The position numbers and the translations under genes are program-made. The notes under the pieces are model-generated. The model saw only the letters and a list, made by a program, of their open reading frames with translations. It was not told where the DNA came from and ran no database searches. A DNA stretch of 64,000 nucleotides from Centroberyx gerrardi (Eukaryota > Chordata > Actinopteri > Beryciformes > Berycidae): assembly GCF_048128805.1 (NCBI RefSeq), contig NC_136016.1, positions 14,493,676-14,557,675 of the forward strand, written 5' to 3'. Positions 38,433 through 50,300 of this stretch are shown here, piece by piece. Every line of letters starts with the position of its first letter. Position 1 is the stretch's first letter.

Positions 38433-41400
38433 GGTGTCTTTGTGTTGTTGCCAGTACCATGAGACTTTGTTATTGGACAAGCTTGTGCAATTTCTTGACA
38501 TCCAGATTTAGAGAAGATTCTAAGATTTTCCATGGACGGCATTGATGAAAATGCATTTGAGCTGTTTGTGGATCTTTCAGTGTCTCTCACACACACACAC
38601 ACTTAGTCACACACTCTGGTTTCACAGACATGGAATGATCTTTTAAAATAGTTTTCAATTAAATTAAATTTGTTTTTCTAATACCATTAATCTCTCTTGT
38701 AAAGTATTTTTATTTTTTATTTTTACTGTGTTAGAAGAATGTGAAACAAATGGAATAGCTTCTCACATGCTCACAGGTTGTAAAACCCCAGGCAGTAGTT
38801 GAACTATCCATCTCAACGTCACAAATAAGTCCATGCCCATTATTTTCTGATAACCAGATACTGCCAGAAAAACTGTTTGCTCATTGCTGTAAATGAACTG
38901 CATGCAGGTTTTGGGTTGTCCACCTCAGCCTCACACAGACACATACACTTCTTACACTGTTTTTATGAATTACAAAGGGATTTCAGAATTAAGTTCAAAG
39001 TTTAAAACTCAAGATGTTTTTCTGAGATCTACTAAAACTACTTAAATCAAAGTTCCTAGCAGGGGTGTGATGGTGTGATGGTGTGACAGTTTGGTGGACT
39101 AAGGCAAAAACCATGTAATTGCAATGTCATGGCTTCAAGTTTTGAGTGCAGCTCGTGGCCTACGTTTCATGTCATCCTCTCTCTGTCCTCGCTATCTATG
39201 TTATGTAATAAAGCAGAAGTACATCATAATAATCTTTTCTTCTTTTTTTCTTTAAATGACAGAAATTCAATATTTTTATGTGTGGGAATAAAATTGAAAT
39301 GACAAAAAAAAAGTCATTTTCCATTACTGCCACTTAAATGCTTCAAGGGCAAAGATGGTAAAAAAATGGAATTTATTGTAACTCAGCATCTAGGTTGTAG
39401 TTATGGGTGTTTAGACAAAATCACTAGTTGCAAAGGGGCTAACCTGCTAAAGGTAAAAATAATATTTTACTCCACTAAAATATGGACAGTCCTAATGTTT
39501 TCATATTTTTTTTTTTATCTTTGGCAGGAATCCATTGTATAAGAGTGACACTGTGAGGAGGTGTCTTTTAAATTGGTTTAATAGATGTGTGTGGTTCCTT
39601 CCCTCCAGTTTGTTCCATTGAAACCACTTAATGGTTATCTCAAGTACTCTTACATAATCTCATACAATGTCTCAGAGTTTGGTGAAATATTAAAGAGATT
39701 CTTTGTCTGACTGCGATCCTGACATTCTGAAACCAAGTAGTTGAACACTATTAAGTCGAACTGCTAATGTTTGCCTGTCCTATTTTTTCTTTGTCTCTCT
39801 GTCCTTAACCTCTCTCTCTCAGATGGACTGGTTATTGTGGGTGTGCACTCTGCTAAGTTCCCCAATGAAAAAGTAAGTGTCTTTCATTCTCCATATTTCA
39901 TTCTCCATTCTCCATCTCCGTATTACTTATAGATAAGCTGATCCGATGGTGAATTCTTCATAGCAATGTGTCACTGTTGCATTTGCTCAACAAAAAAGCA
40001 ACAAACTGGGGAAAAATACATGAACATTTGGGAACACTGCTCATTTTGAGTATTTACACGTTGTTCTTAAGCTGCAGGATTGTCTTTTGTCAACATGAAC
40101 AACTCTCCCCCAAAGCTAGAAAAGAGAACCAAAACATTCATTTATAATGTTATACCAGTGTACCAGCTATGAATGAGAAACTGCTTTTGGGAGCTCAGTC
40201 AGGCAATATTTATCAGAATGGTTTATATCTAAATGAGTTGTGCTATCACTTCAAAACCAGAAAATGTGCCCCGATCTTCAGGAAATCCTCCAGATACTGT
40301 CAGTCTCCTCTTTCGGCTCTATTTCATTCTTTATGAAGCTGTATATCAGTGTGGCATAATAGATGAGGGCAGGACAATCTCTACTCTGTTGTTGCTGCCT
40401 ATGGGGAGAAAATAGCACTTGATAGTACACACAGTGCTGTCCTGTGTGGAGAATAAGAATGCAGCTCTCACAAACAATGAAAATTACTTAAACAGGAGTG
40501 CCACTAAATCTCAGTAGTCAAGTATGCTGCTCCTTTGCCCTAGGACTCTTTAGTTCACATTTGAAAACTGAAATTCACCCACAAACACACAGCTCTTTAC
40601 TCAGTGGCCTATTTGTCCTCAACCCTTCAAAGGTCCTGGAGAACGTTCGCAGCGCTGTGCTCCGCTACGACATCTGCCACCCAGTGGTGAACGACAGCGA
40701 GGCGCGCCTCTGGCACGAGCTGGAGGTGTCCTGCTGGCCCACGCTGGTCCTGCTGGGGCCGCGTGGCAACCTGCTCTTCTCCCTGGTGGGCGAAGGCCAC
40801 CGTGACAGGCTGCTGCTTTTCGCTGACACCGCCCTCCGCTACTACGGGGAGCAGGGCCTGCTGCAGACGCACGCGGTCGGGACCAAGCTGTACCGAGACT
40901 CCCTGCCACCCACCATCCTGTCCTTCCCTGGGAAAGTGGCTGTAGACCAGAGCAACAAGAGGCTGGCAATAGCAGATACTGGGCATCACCGGATTCTGGT
41001 GGTGTCCTCTACTGGGCAGGTGTTGCACACTGTGGGAGGTAAGAACTGGGATATGGGCTGGTTACAGATCTCTGGGTGGGTGTGTGGGTTGGGTCCCTTT
41101 GGATGTCCCCAAAAAAATCAAGATCAGTAAAAAATTTTGGCAGCAAGGTGTGTGCAGCGGATATTTAATGCCTTTAATGCTGTAACTGCGTGCGTTGGCA
41201 TTCAAACCTCAGACTTGTCATTGGCGTTAGCGATGGTATTTTGAAAGAAAGCACACTACCTCTCTGTGTAATAACATGTCCTAATCTGAATGAGCTGTAG
41301 GTATAAATACACTAATTTTATTGATTCATAATAATCTCTATATAGATCTCTATATAGATATTGATATTATTTCTAGATGACCCACATGCCTCAGCCAACT

Positions 41401-42660
41401 AAAAGCTTTATAAGAATTATGTCCCAACACAGATGACATCAAAATATTGGATTAGATTTGTTTCATTTCTACAAATAATTATCATTCCAAATTACGAGTA
41501 TGACTTTTTCATGGCAGTAGTAATCATATAAAATCAGATTTGAAAAATATTTTTTTACTGAAAGCCTACAATCTAAGCTGATTTATTCAGGGAAGATCAA
41601 GTTGCCTAAAGCCAACTGATTTGTTAAAATGAAAGGCAAATGCTTTTTGAAAGGGAACGTGTGAGGTGCATTTCAAACCCCTTTTCCTCAATAACTTTCC
41701 AATGTCAAAAACTCCATGGGCAGGTACTGCAGATGGCTGGTTTCAATATTTTGGATGCACCGATCAAAATTAGTGTTGAGCGCCTGCACAGGCCGATTCT
41801 GAAGATAAATCAATTTCCCTGCATAGCTGTAATCTGATGAACCTCAGGTCAGCGAAGTTGATGACAGAGAATCTGTTGGGAATGTGAACAGTCAGTTGAT
41901 CTGTCGTTGGAACTGTATCCATGGTGTGTAAGTGGCTGACTGACTTGGTGCGGAGCAAAGATGAAACTTAGCGCCGAGGTTAATTTGGTGACACGAGCCA
42001 GGCAGGTGGCCAGGTAAACACTTTGCTGTGTGTCACATGGTCTCACAACTGGAAGCACTGGACCGTTGGGCACTAGAGTCTACTGAGTCTGCTTTTTACC
42101 AACACAGATGATTGTATCTGTATAATTTTACCCAATAGGAATCCTGTGTAAATCCACAATATTACAATGAAACACGACATAAAGCTGAAGCATATCTAGC
42201 TAGTTTTGTATATGTAACCGACATTCATCTATTCGTATAAAGATATTTATGATTTTATTTGGATTAGTTGAGCTTGGTGGAGGACTTCAATTGTTAAATT
42301 TGATCAATGTTAAATTTGATCAAATTTTAAAGATCTACATGGAAAAAAGAAAATGTTGACCTACACTTAGAAGTAAAGTATTGTGATGTGCATGGTGTCT
42401 TTATAATGTTCATGGGGTTATCAATGCTGTCGCAGGGCCTGAGAGCGGGAGAAAAGATGGCGACCTGTCAGAAGCTTCCTTCTCCTCGCCTCAGGGCGTC
42501 GCCATTAAAGGAGACACGGTGTATGTGGCCGACACGGAAAACCACCTGATCAGAAAGGTATCGCCCTTCACATCCTCTCAAAAATGACTCTTAGCATTGA
42601 CAAAAATAAGGATTTTAAGTTACATTTTATTTCTCTCACTGTCTGTTTATCTGTATGTGT

Positions 42661-42701
<41 letters not shown>

Positions 42702-42773
42702 TGTCTGTCTGTCTGCCTGCCTGCCTGCCTGCCTGCCTGTCTGCCTGCCTGCTTGTCTGCCTGTCTGCCTGCC

Positions 42774-42805
<32 letters not shown>

Positions 42806-44114
42806 AGATTGACCTGCTGGAGGGACACGTCAGCACTCTAGCTGGAGTGGGGACTCAAGGCACAGACAAAGAGGGTGGCGCCATGGGACCCCAACAGCCA
42901 ATCAGCTCTCCTTGGGATGTGTCGCTTGGCACTGCAGGTGAGTCTCAAAGGGATCGCGTGTATGTTGCATACTTAATGTAATTCATGCATATGTGAAAAC
43001 ACATACTGGTCAGAGCCCCTGACCACCAACAACTGCACATTTTTCAGACGTGCCCTGCATGCTAATCATCGATTTACAGCACAAAATGGGAGCAAGTACT
43101 CATTAGCATCTCCTCCCCGACTTCCCAGGCAACGTAGCTGAATCTAATTGTGAATATAATTGGTATTAGTGCACAAATCGCACATCATGTTTAGTGATTA
43201 CCCATTTTAAGAGGGGCTTAGAAATTTGAATGGGCTGATGAAGTCACTTGGGAGTTTTTAGCTGAAGGTTTTAATTTATGGCGGAGCGTCAAAAAGCCTT
43301 TTTTGTCAGGTGCCTCATCTCAATTCGGGTGAAGTACCCTCTAATTTGGGGGCAGAAATCAACACTAATGAGTGGAAACTAGGAGCAAATCACAAACTAA
43401 CTTCCCTGACATAGTTTCATATTCTCACAAAGTGAGCCTAACTCTTCACTTCAAAATCAGATGCTCTCTCATCTACCTCATAAAGTTCAATCCCCCTCAA
43501 TACTTTGCTCTTATTATTTTGCCCAGGGCATTTAAGGTTCCTTTATTATTATTCTTTTTTTAATATTTGCGACACAGTGCCTCTATCTAGTATATCAAAC
43601 TAGGAAGCTTTTATAAGTGTCTCCTTCTGAAACTCTTAGAGCTTTTATCAGTGAATATTATGACTGTTGGGTTGTGTTTGATTTGATTTACAAGCATTGT
43701 GCTGGTGACAACATTGGCTCTGTCATTGCCAGTATCCTCTAGTAATCCCCGTACCTTAGTGGGTTGCTGATGCTGGTCAGCTGCCAGCCTTATGCTATCT
43801 CTCCAAAGATAAAAGCACACATAACTGGATATATTTCTGTGCATGCAGTCCCACACCTGTAACATCTCTGCTCACGCTGTGCACCGCTCTTTCCCTCAGA
43901 TGAACTTGAAGTGATCACAGTAGATATGTGATTGCTCTTGCTATAAATGGGACAGTAACACGTGCTTTGCCTACACCATCAGGCCCTGTTAGTGAATGAC
44001 ATCATTCATCTTGATGTGTATGTGTGGGCATTCAGATTTCAGATGATAAGAAGAGGCAGGGAATATTAGTTTATATAGCATCAACAGAACGGGAGCATTT
44101 TAGGTTAAGCTCAA

Positions 44115-44157
<43 letters not shown>

Positions 44158-44278
44158 TCCCTCTCTCTCTACCTCTTACCTCTCTTCTGTAATGGACACA
44201 GGCTTGAGTCCAGTACTTTTCAATCATTCTTTATAAGTGCCATTAAAGAGCTATTGTTGGACACGGATGCAAACAATC

Positions 44279-44318
<40 letters not shown>

Positions 44319-47300
44319 ACACACACATACACCTTTAATAGGTATGTTGTTAACTCTGCTTGGCAGAATTTCCTTAGTCTCCATGTGGGCTGGGTATTGT
44401 TTGAAAATTTTCTGTAGCAGTACCGCTATTGAATTCAATACCGGAACCTTTCTTCGATACCCATGTTGAATAAAAGCTTATTATGTAATGCAATAACCCA
44501 CTTTTTTTTTTTGACTATCATCATCGACATCAATAACATTTGAACTCAAGAGTAAAATGTTTATGTATTTATTTTTCTTCACTTTAACAGTATCAAACAA
44601 ACCCTTTTGAGTTATGTGTTCAAAATGCAATTTTACAATATATATACACATTTTCATTTAATCAAAAGTATCAGATTCAAGACCTCAGTATAACTATTAT
44701 TATTTAATCGCTTAAATTTTAAATATTTAGAACTATATCAAAAGTACTTTACATTTAGAACTATTTTCAAAAATATCAAAACAATTCAAAACAAGCATTT
44801 CAAAATATTTTTTGTGCCTTTTTTTTCTCTCTTTACCAACAGCTCTCTTGCCTCAAGTTACCATTGTGCACTATCAAGTGCTTCATTAGGTTTGATGTGT
44901 TGCCGGACTTGGCAGTTATTTTCTTTCTCACAACTATTGCACCAGGCGATGTCACCGTCAATTTTACTAACATGTAGCCAGACGTTGTGTACTTACTTTG
45001 AGATGAAGGTGTAGTGACGCCTGGCCAAGTTGTTTTTCTTGCCTGTGGCAAGTAGTTACCTAGTGAGCCAATCAGCTGTCACTGTAGATTTTAGAACAGG
45101 TATAGTGATTGGATGAAAGTGATGTAAGATTAATGATTAAAGTACCGAACTCTGGCACCTAATGTTTTAGCATATTTCGGTAGTCGGTAGTACCAGCGTG
45201 ATTCAGTCTGTGCAACCAGCCGGATCTCCATGGAAGCCAGAGGTAATCAGTCATAGTCACATTTTTTATCTGATCAAATTCAGAACAACTACACACCTGC
45301 TGTGCAGGTGGATGGATAACACAACCTGCCAGCTGGAAACACTACCACATGGTCTCGGGATCTGGTATCAGACCCTTAATTCCATTAACGCTCCGTCAAG
45401 AGTGCACCCAAACACTCATTGCATATTCATGATGCCACGTGAATAATTAATTTGACCGAGTCAAGTGGACCCTATACCTTTTGTATTATAAAGTACTACA
45501 GTGAGGTGGATGCTGTAAGTCGGGTGCTGGAGGTGCCAAATGTTCTTGGCAGAGCTGAGTTCTGCACTCCATTAAAAATGCAACTGAGACGTGGCTGTAA
45601 GGGTTGTGTGTCCACCCTGGTGACAGTGTCTCTGTGTCGAGTGGCTCTGAAGTGATGCAGCCAGCGCTGTTACCTAATCTTGCATAGCCGCACCTCTGGC
45701 TCACTTAGCCTTCACTTAGCTTTCACCTGACGGCAGCTGGCACGAATGCATCCTGTTGGCTTTCTGTTGCATCATGATGAAGACTCCGCCATTGGAGGCT
45801 TTTCGAAATCATTGATGTGCATTATGACTTGCACAGATTTTTCTGCCTAATAAAAATCAATGAATCATTCTGGTGTAGTTCCTTTCACAATGGAAAATCA
45901 CAATTGGATTTTCCATTCCGCCAATTAAATGAAGTCGCCTGAAAGGACTTTTTATAGTTAGGTCTAATATTAGCAACACTTCTGAATGATATTGAGGCTG
46001 ACTGGTAGACAGCCAAAAGCAATGACAAAGATTTCCTGTTTCTGGACTCACAGAGTGTTTGGTGTGTTTGTGTGTGTGTGCACGTGCCTTTGCATGTGTA
46101 GGTGGCGTTGAGGAGAACGTGCTGTGGATAGCCATGGCAGGAACCCACCAGATCTGGGCTTTGTTCCTAGCAGATGGGAAGCTGCCCAAAGGAAGGTGAG
46201 AGACTAGTGCAGCATCACCATGGCCACTTGGCAACTGCCACCTTACACAGCCACTAATGATGCTTCCCTTAGCTATTAGGGGCATGGTTGTTATGCCATT
46301 TTTAATAGCATAGAGAAACTTGAGCATATTCCTCCACATATCTGGTTTTAAATATACCTGGCTGGCCATGTCATGAGAAATCACTGAAAGGTATCTAAAT
46401 AACATGATTAACATTAAGTGATAGTATGTTGGCATTGACCACAAATAAGACTTGCCATCACAGGGGATCTCCATCATGAGAGATGTCTAAGCTTGGCATC
46501 ATCAGAGAAGCCATGCCCTAGATAACAGAGCCAGATTTCCTGCTTGAATTTAGCTCTACTCATCCAGCAAGTATTGCAGTGTTCTGTCATTATCTTCCAT
46601 TTTGCAACATAAACAGTGAGTCCAAGGCGGGCACGTGCCTGCGCTGGGCGGGCAGCGGCAGCGAGGAGAACCGAAACAACGCCTACCCGCACAAGGCAGG
46701 CTTCGCTCAGCCCTCGGGTCTGGCCTCGGCCCCAGAGGAGCCCTGGAGCTGCCTGTACGTGGCCGACAGCGAGAGCAGCACCGTCCGCAGCCTGGCACTG
46801 AAGGACGGAGCTGTCAAGCTGCTGGTCGGGGGGGAGAGAGACCCACTGGTGAGTTTGCAACACTCTGGATGGATGGATGGAAGGAAGGGAGGGAAGAGTC
46901 TTTTTTTCCCCTTTCATCTACATAGATACCTTGCAATTTATTTATTTAGCCAATTAAGTCATGATGATTTTAGTGGTTCATAACAACCACTTTCAGACGC
47001 TGCTTTCAGCTAACTAGCCACTTAGTATAAGCAGTAAATTAATTCCACACAACTTTAATGTGAAGTTTCCATCTTAACCTAGAGGTTAGTTTGAGGTCCG
47101 TTTATAAACATTTTCCTGCCTAGCAGTTAAGGACAATATTTGCAAGATTAATCTTGTTCTTTGTCCATTTTAGTGGTTCTGAAAAAGGATGGCCTGTAGG
47201 CAATCTATCCTCAGTCCAGGATATTCTAGATTTGTAGGTTTGTGCTTCTAAACTTTATTGTCACAAGCACAGTTCCACCTCTGAAAATGCTCAGTTGAAA

Positions 47301-50300
47301 ATTGATGATGGAGAATTGCTTATCCAATGGTATTAAAAGACAATGCAGTGAAGTGCAGCGATGATTGAAAATAATGAATGAATGATTGAAAGTCAGATTT
47401 GTACAGTCACTCCCAAAGCCAATTTGTGAAGTGAATATCATCATGATAACATAGCGAGCATGATGATGTATCCTGTGCCTGGCTCAGTCACCGTCTGTCA
47501 GCATCACACATACTGAAAAAGATGAAAAACCTGGACATTGAAATACCATATTTCCAGTCATGTAAAACACTTGGAAAATTAGAAAAAAAATGTGATACAA
47601 AGCTGTGGATAGCTCCTGGGCAATCACAGGGTTACTGTGCCTTCTCTCTATAGATGGAGGATATGAATATATATAAGATAGCTATAAATAGAGCAGCCTG
47701 TTGCTAAAGCACAGCCTGAAACTAATTTTTGCTATTACTTTCATCTCCTCACAGCCATTCTACTGTAGTTTTTTCTGCCACGTTGGTGTATTTTTGGATA
47801 GTCCCAAGAGCCTTTAGTCACCTATGAGTACGGGATGTAATTAACTGGAGAGTCATATACAGCTTAACTTGCTCGGTCCAAGGTGGCAGTGGGCCAGCAG
47901 AAACCACTGAAATACAGACTACTGCCCATAGACCATTCAATTATTTAGCCGAGACAATGAAACATAAAACTTCAGATAAGATCAAACCTATATGTTATAC
48001 CCAGATTTTTTGCATTTCAGTCGACATGATTATCTCTCAAATTTGCACTTTTGCTGACACTACATTTTCATTAGTGTGTGTTGGGTCTGGCCACTACTGC
48101 AACGTTCCCCAGTTGTTGAGATATTTCTGGCCTCATGCTGAGCAATTATAAGTCATTTTATTTAACCCACCTCTTCCCTGGGATCATACTCTCAAACCTC
48201 CTATTACTAACAACCTCTCCACATTAATTTGCAGTGTGTAAAATGTATTAACATAGCTTGAGCATCATAAGTGTAATATGGCTGCCATAATATACAGTAA
48301 TTACAGTAAATACAGAAAGTAACGGAAAGAAACCTCTTGAGTTTTCTCACACTTTTTTATGTTACAGCTTAACTCAAATTCAAAATGGATAAAATTAGGG
48401 GTTTTTGTCACTCTACACACAATAACCCACGGTGTCAAAGAGGATTTTTTTTTTATTTACAAATGAAAAGCTGCAGTGTTTTGAGTCCATAACAGCAGGC
48501 ATCTTTGTACAGACCTGTGCTACGCTTCAGTAGTTCCACCAATTGCCGGCCGACTCCAACATATTCTTTTTCCTCATTCATCACCCCTAGTTTGAGCACT
48601 TTCTTTCCATTGCAGTACAGTTTCCCATTTCTGCTAACAGATATGTCCCATTCTCCAAGAGAAACCACACCATTGCGGTGATAGAGCAAGCACATAAAAG
48701 TACAAGTAAACCCACTGGCTTTTGGAGTCATTCTACTGGAGCAGTAACAGATATACCCAGAGTTGATTCTGTTTCAGCTGGCAATGTTAACTCTGCACAT
48801 AGTGATAACAGTACAAATTGAATCAGCAGCTGTGTGAAGTTAGTGAGCCATAGAGAATTATGAGACTTTTCCTAACAAGATTGTAAACTCTTTCGTTTGA
48901 TTTATTGAGCTCTGTGATACAGACTGAAAGGCTATTTATTTCAATTTTTCCCAAATTCCACTCAAACTCAACTTGATTGGTTGTACCAGTAATTTATCTG
49001 TTTGGGTTATAATGCCCTGAAAACTTATTCTGTAGCACATGAAAATAATTGTCAATTTTGTCACATCACAATGTCACATCAAGTCACATCAAAAACCATT
49101 AAGAGTCATATTCCTAACTCAACAATTCTCCACATGATTTGAATGTGTTCCCCCTTTTCTAATATTTTAATCACTTTTATCATGATTTCATTGTTTGTTT
49201 CTTTCACCAACACCTCTCTGTGGGACATATTGCAGTTCTCAAAAACAACTCATTCAGCTATTTTTGGCGAAGCTGTTCTGTGAGTTCAGCAGATTCAGTA
49301 ACTGGAGCTATATAAAGATACTGTCATATTTCTGGTGTTTCTTAAGAGTACAGCATAGCCACGCTTTCATCCCTCTTCTTGTATGAATGATTTAGAAACC
49401 CTTAAAATAATGAAACCCCAATGTTGTTTTTATTTCAATTACAATTACGTAAGAAATCTGCTTGTGGAAAATGTTTAACAGTTTATATGGGAAAGGCTTA
49501 AGCTAGGATTTCCTGAAACAATCCTGTATGCTCCTGGTCAAAACGCTGCCTCTCTACTAGGATTTATACATAAACATGACTTTATTTCAATTAGAGTGGA
49601 TTTGGATTGGTTGTTCTGTTCTTTGACCTAGAACAAGCTTAGAAATAAGGGGCACAGGCTAGAGATTGTACTTTTGTACATGCTCTATATCTTTATTGAT
49701 TTAATGGTAATGTGTTGCCTTTGTACCAGAACCTCTTTGCTTTCGGGGATGCAGACGGGAAGGGGGTGGACGCCAAGCTGCAGCATCCCCTCGCTGTCGC
49801 CTGGGCTCCGGAACAAAGCTTGCTCTATGTGGCCGACTCCTACAACCACAAGGTAATGGTCGTGCGTCACAAGGCTGTGTTTTTGAACGAGGATTAGCTT
49901 GAAGTTCAAAGCCGCAGTTCACTCCGATTTGATGCTTCTATCGCCATAATAGGTTCCTTTACATTGTTGAGTGGATGCACAAAGCTTTTGTCTCCTTTTG
50001 ATCTAGTGTCCAGTGCCATACAGCGGAGTAGAATTCACACAAGCCTTTTTTTTAGTCACTTAAGTGTGTGTGTGTTTGTGGGTGTGCATGACTGTGTTCA
50101 GATAAAGGTGGTGGATCCAAAGACCAAGCAGTGCAGGACGTTGGCCGGGACGGGAGAGGCTGGAGACGCCCTGGGCCCCGGATTCCTCGAGTCCCGCTTC
50201 AACGAGCCCGGGGGACTCTGCGTGGCCGAGGGGGGCAGGCTGCTGTATGTAGCCGATACCAACAATCACCAGGTCAAAGTGCTGGACCTGGACACCAAGA

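Larger units (their letters stand above)
35532..39822 (+). other. nhlrc2 intron 2 (4.3 kb)
   Basis: Non-coding and AT-rich, with microsatellites at 36936-36965 (CA) and 38396-38431 (GT). The small frames here are translations of repeats or lack motifs. Confidence 0.7.
42938..46101 (+). other. nhlrc2 intron 6 (3.2 kb)
   Basis: Non-coding. It holds a (CT)n tract (44119-44170), a (CA)n tract (44282-44329) and a hAT-like remnant with a broken BED finger (about 44387-45200). A GT-rich stretch lies just before the exon 7 acceptor. Confidence 0.7.
46849..49729 (+). other. nhlrc2 intron 8 (2.9 kb)
   Basis: Non-coding on the plus strand. It includes a Tc1-like terminal-repeat fragment (about 48330-48475) and an unexplained minus-strand frame (48453-48731). 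Confidence 0.6.

Noticed and set aside
40619-41028. Two antisense frames of over 100 codons
   Set aside because: They mirror GC-rich nhlrc2 exon 4, whose plus-strand frame is clearly the coding one.
42568-42841. Open frames on both strands reading as Cys/Leu/Pro or Arg/Gln/Asp repeats
   Set aside because: They are translations of the CTGC/CTGT array, not genes.
46474-46925. Frames on both strands around nhlrc2 exon 8
   Set aside because: They are shadows of the GC-rich exon; only the frame containing [13 protein letters not shown] is consistent with NHL repeats and splice phase.
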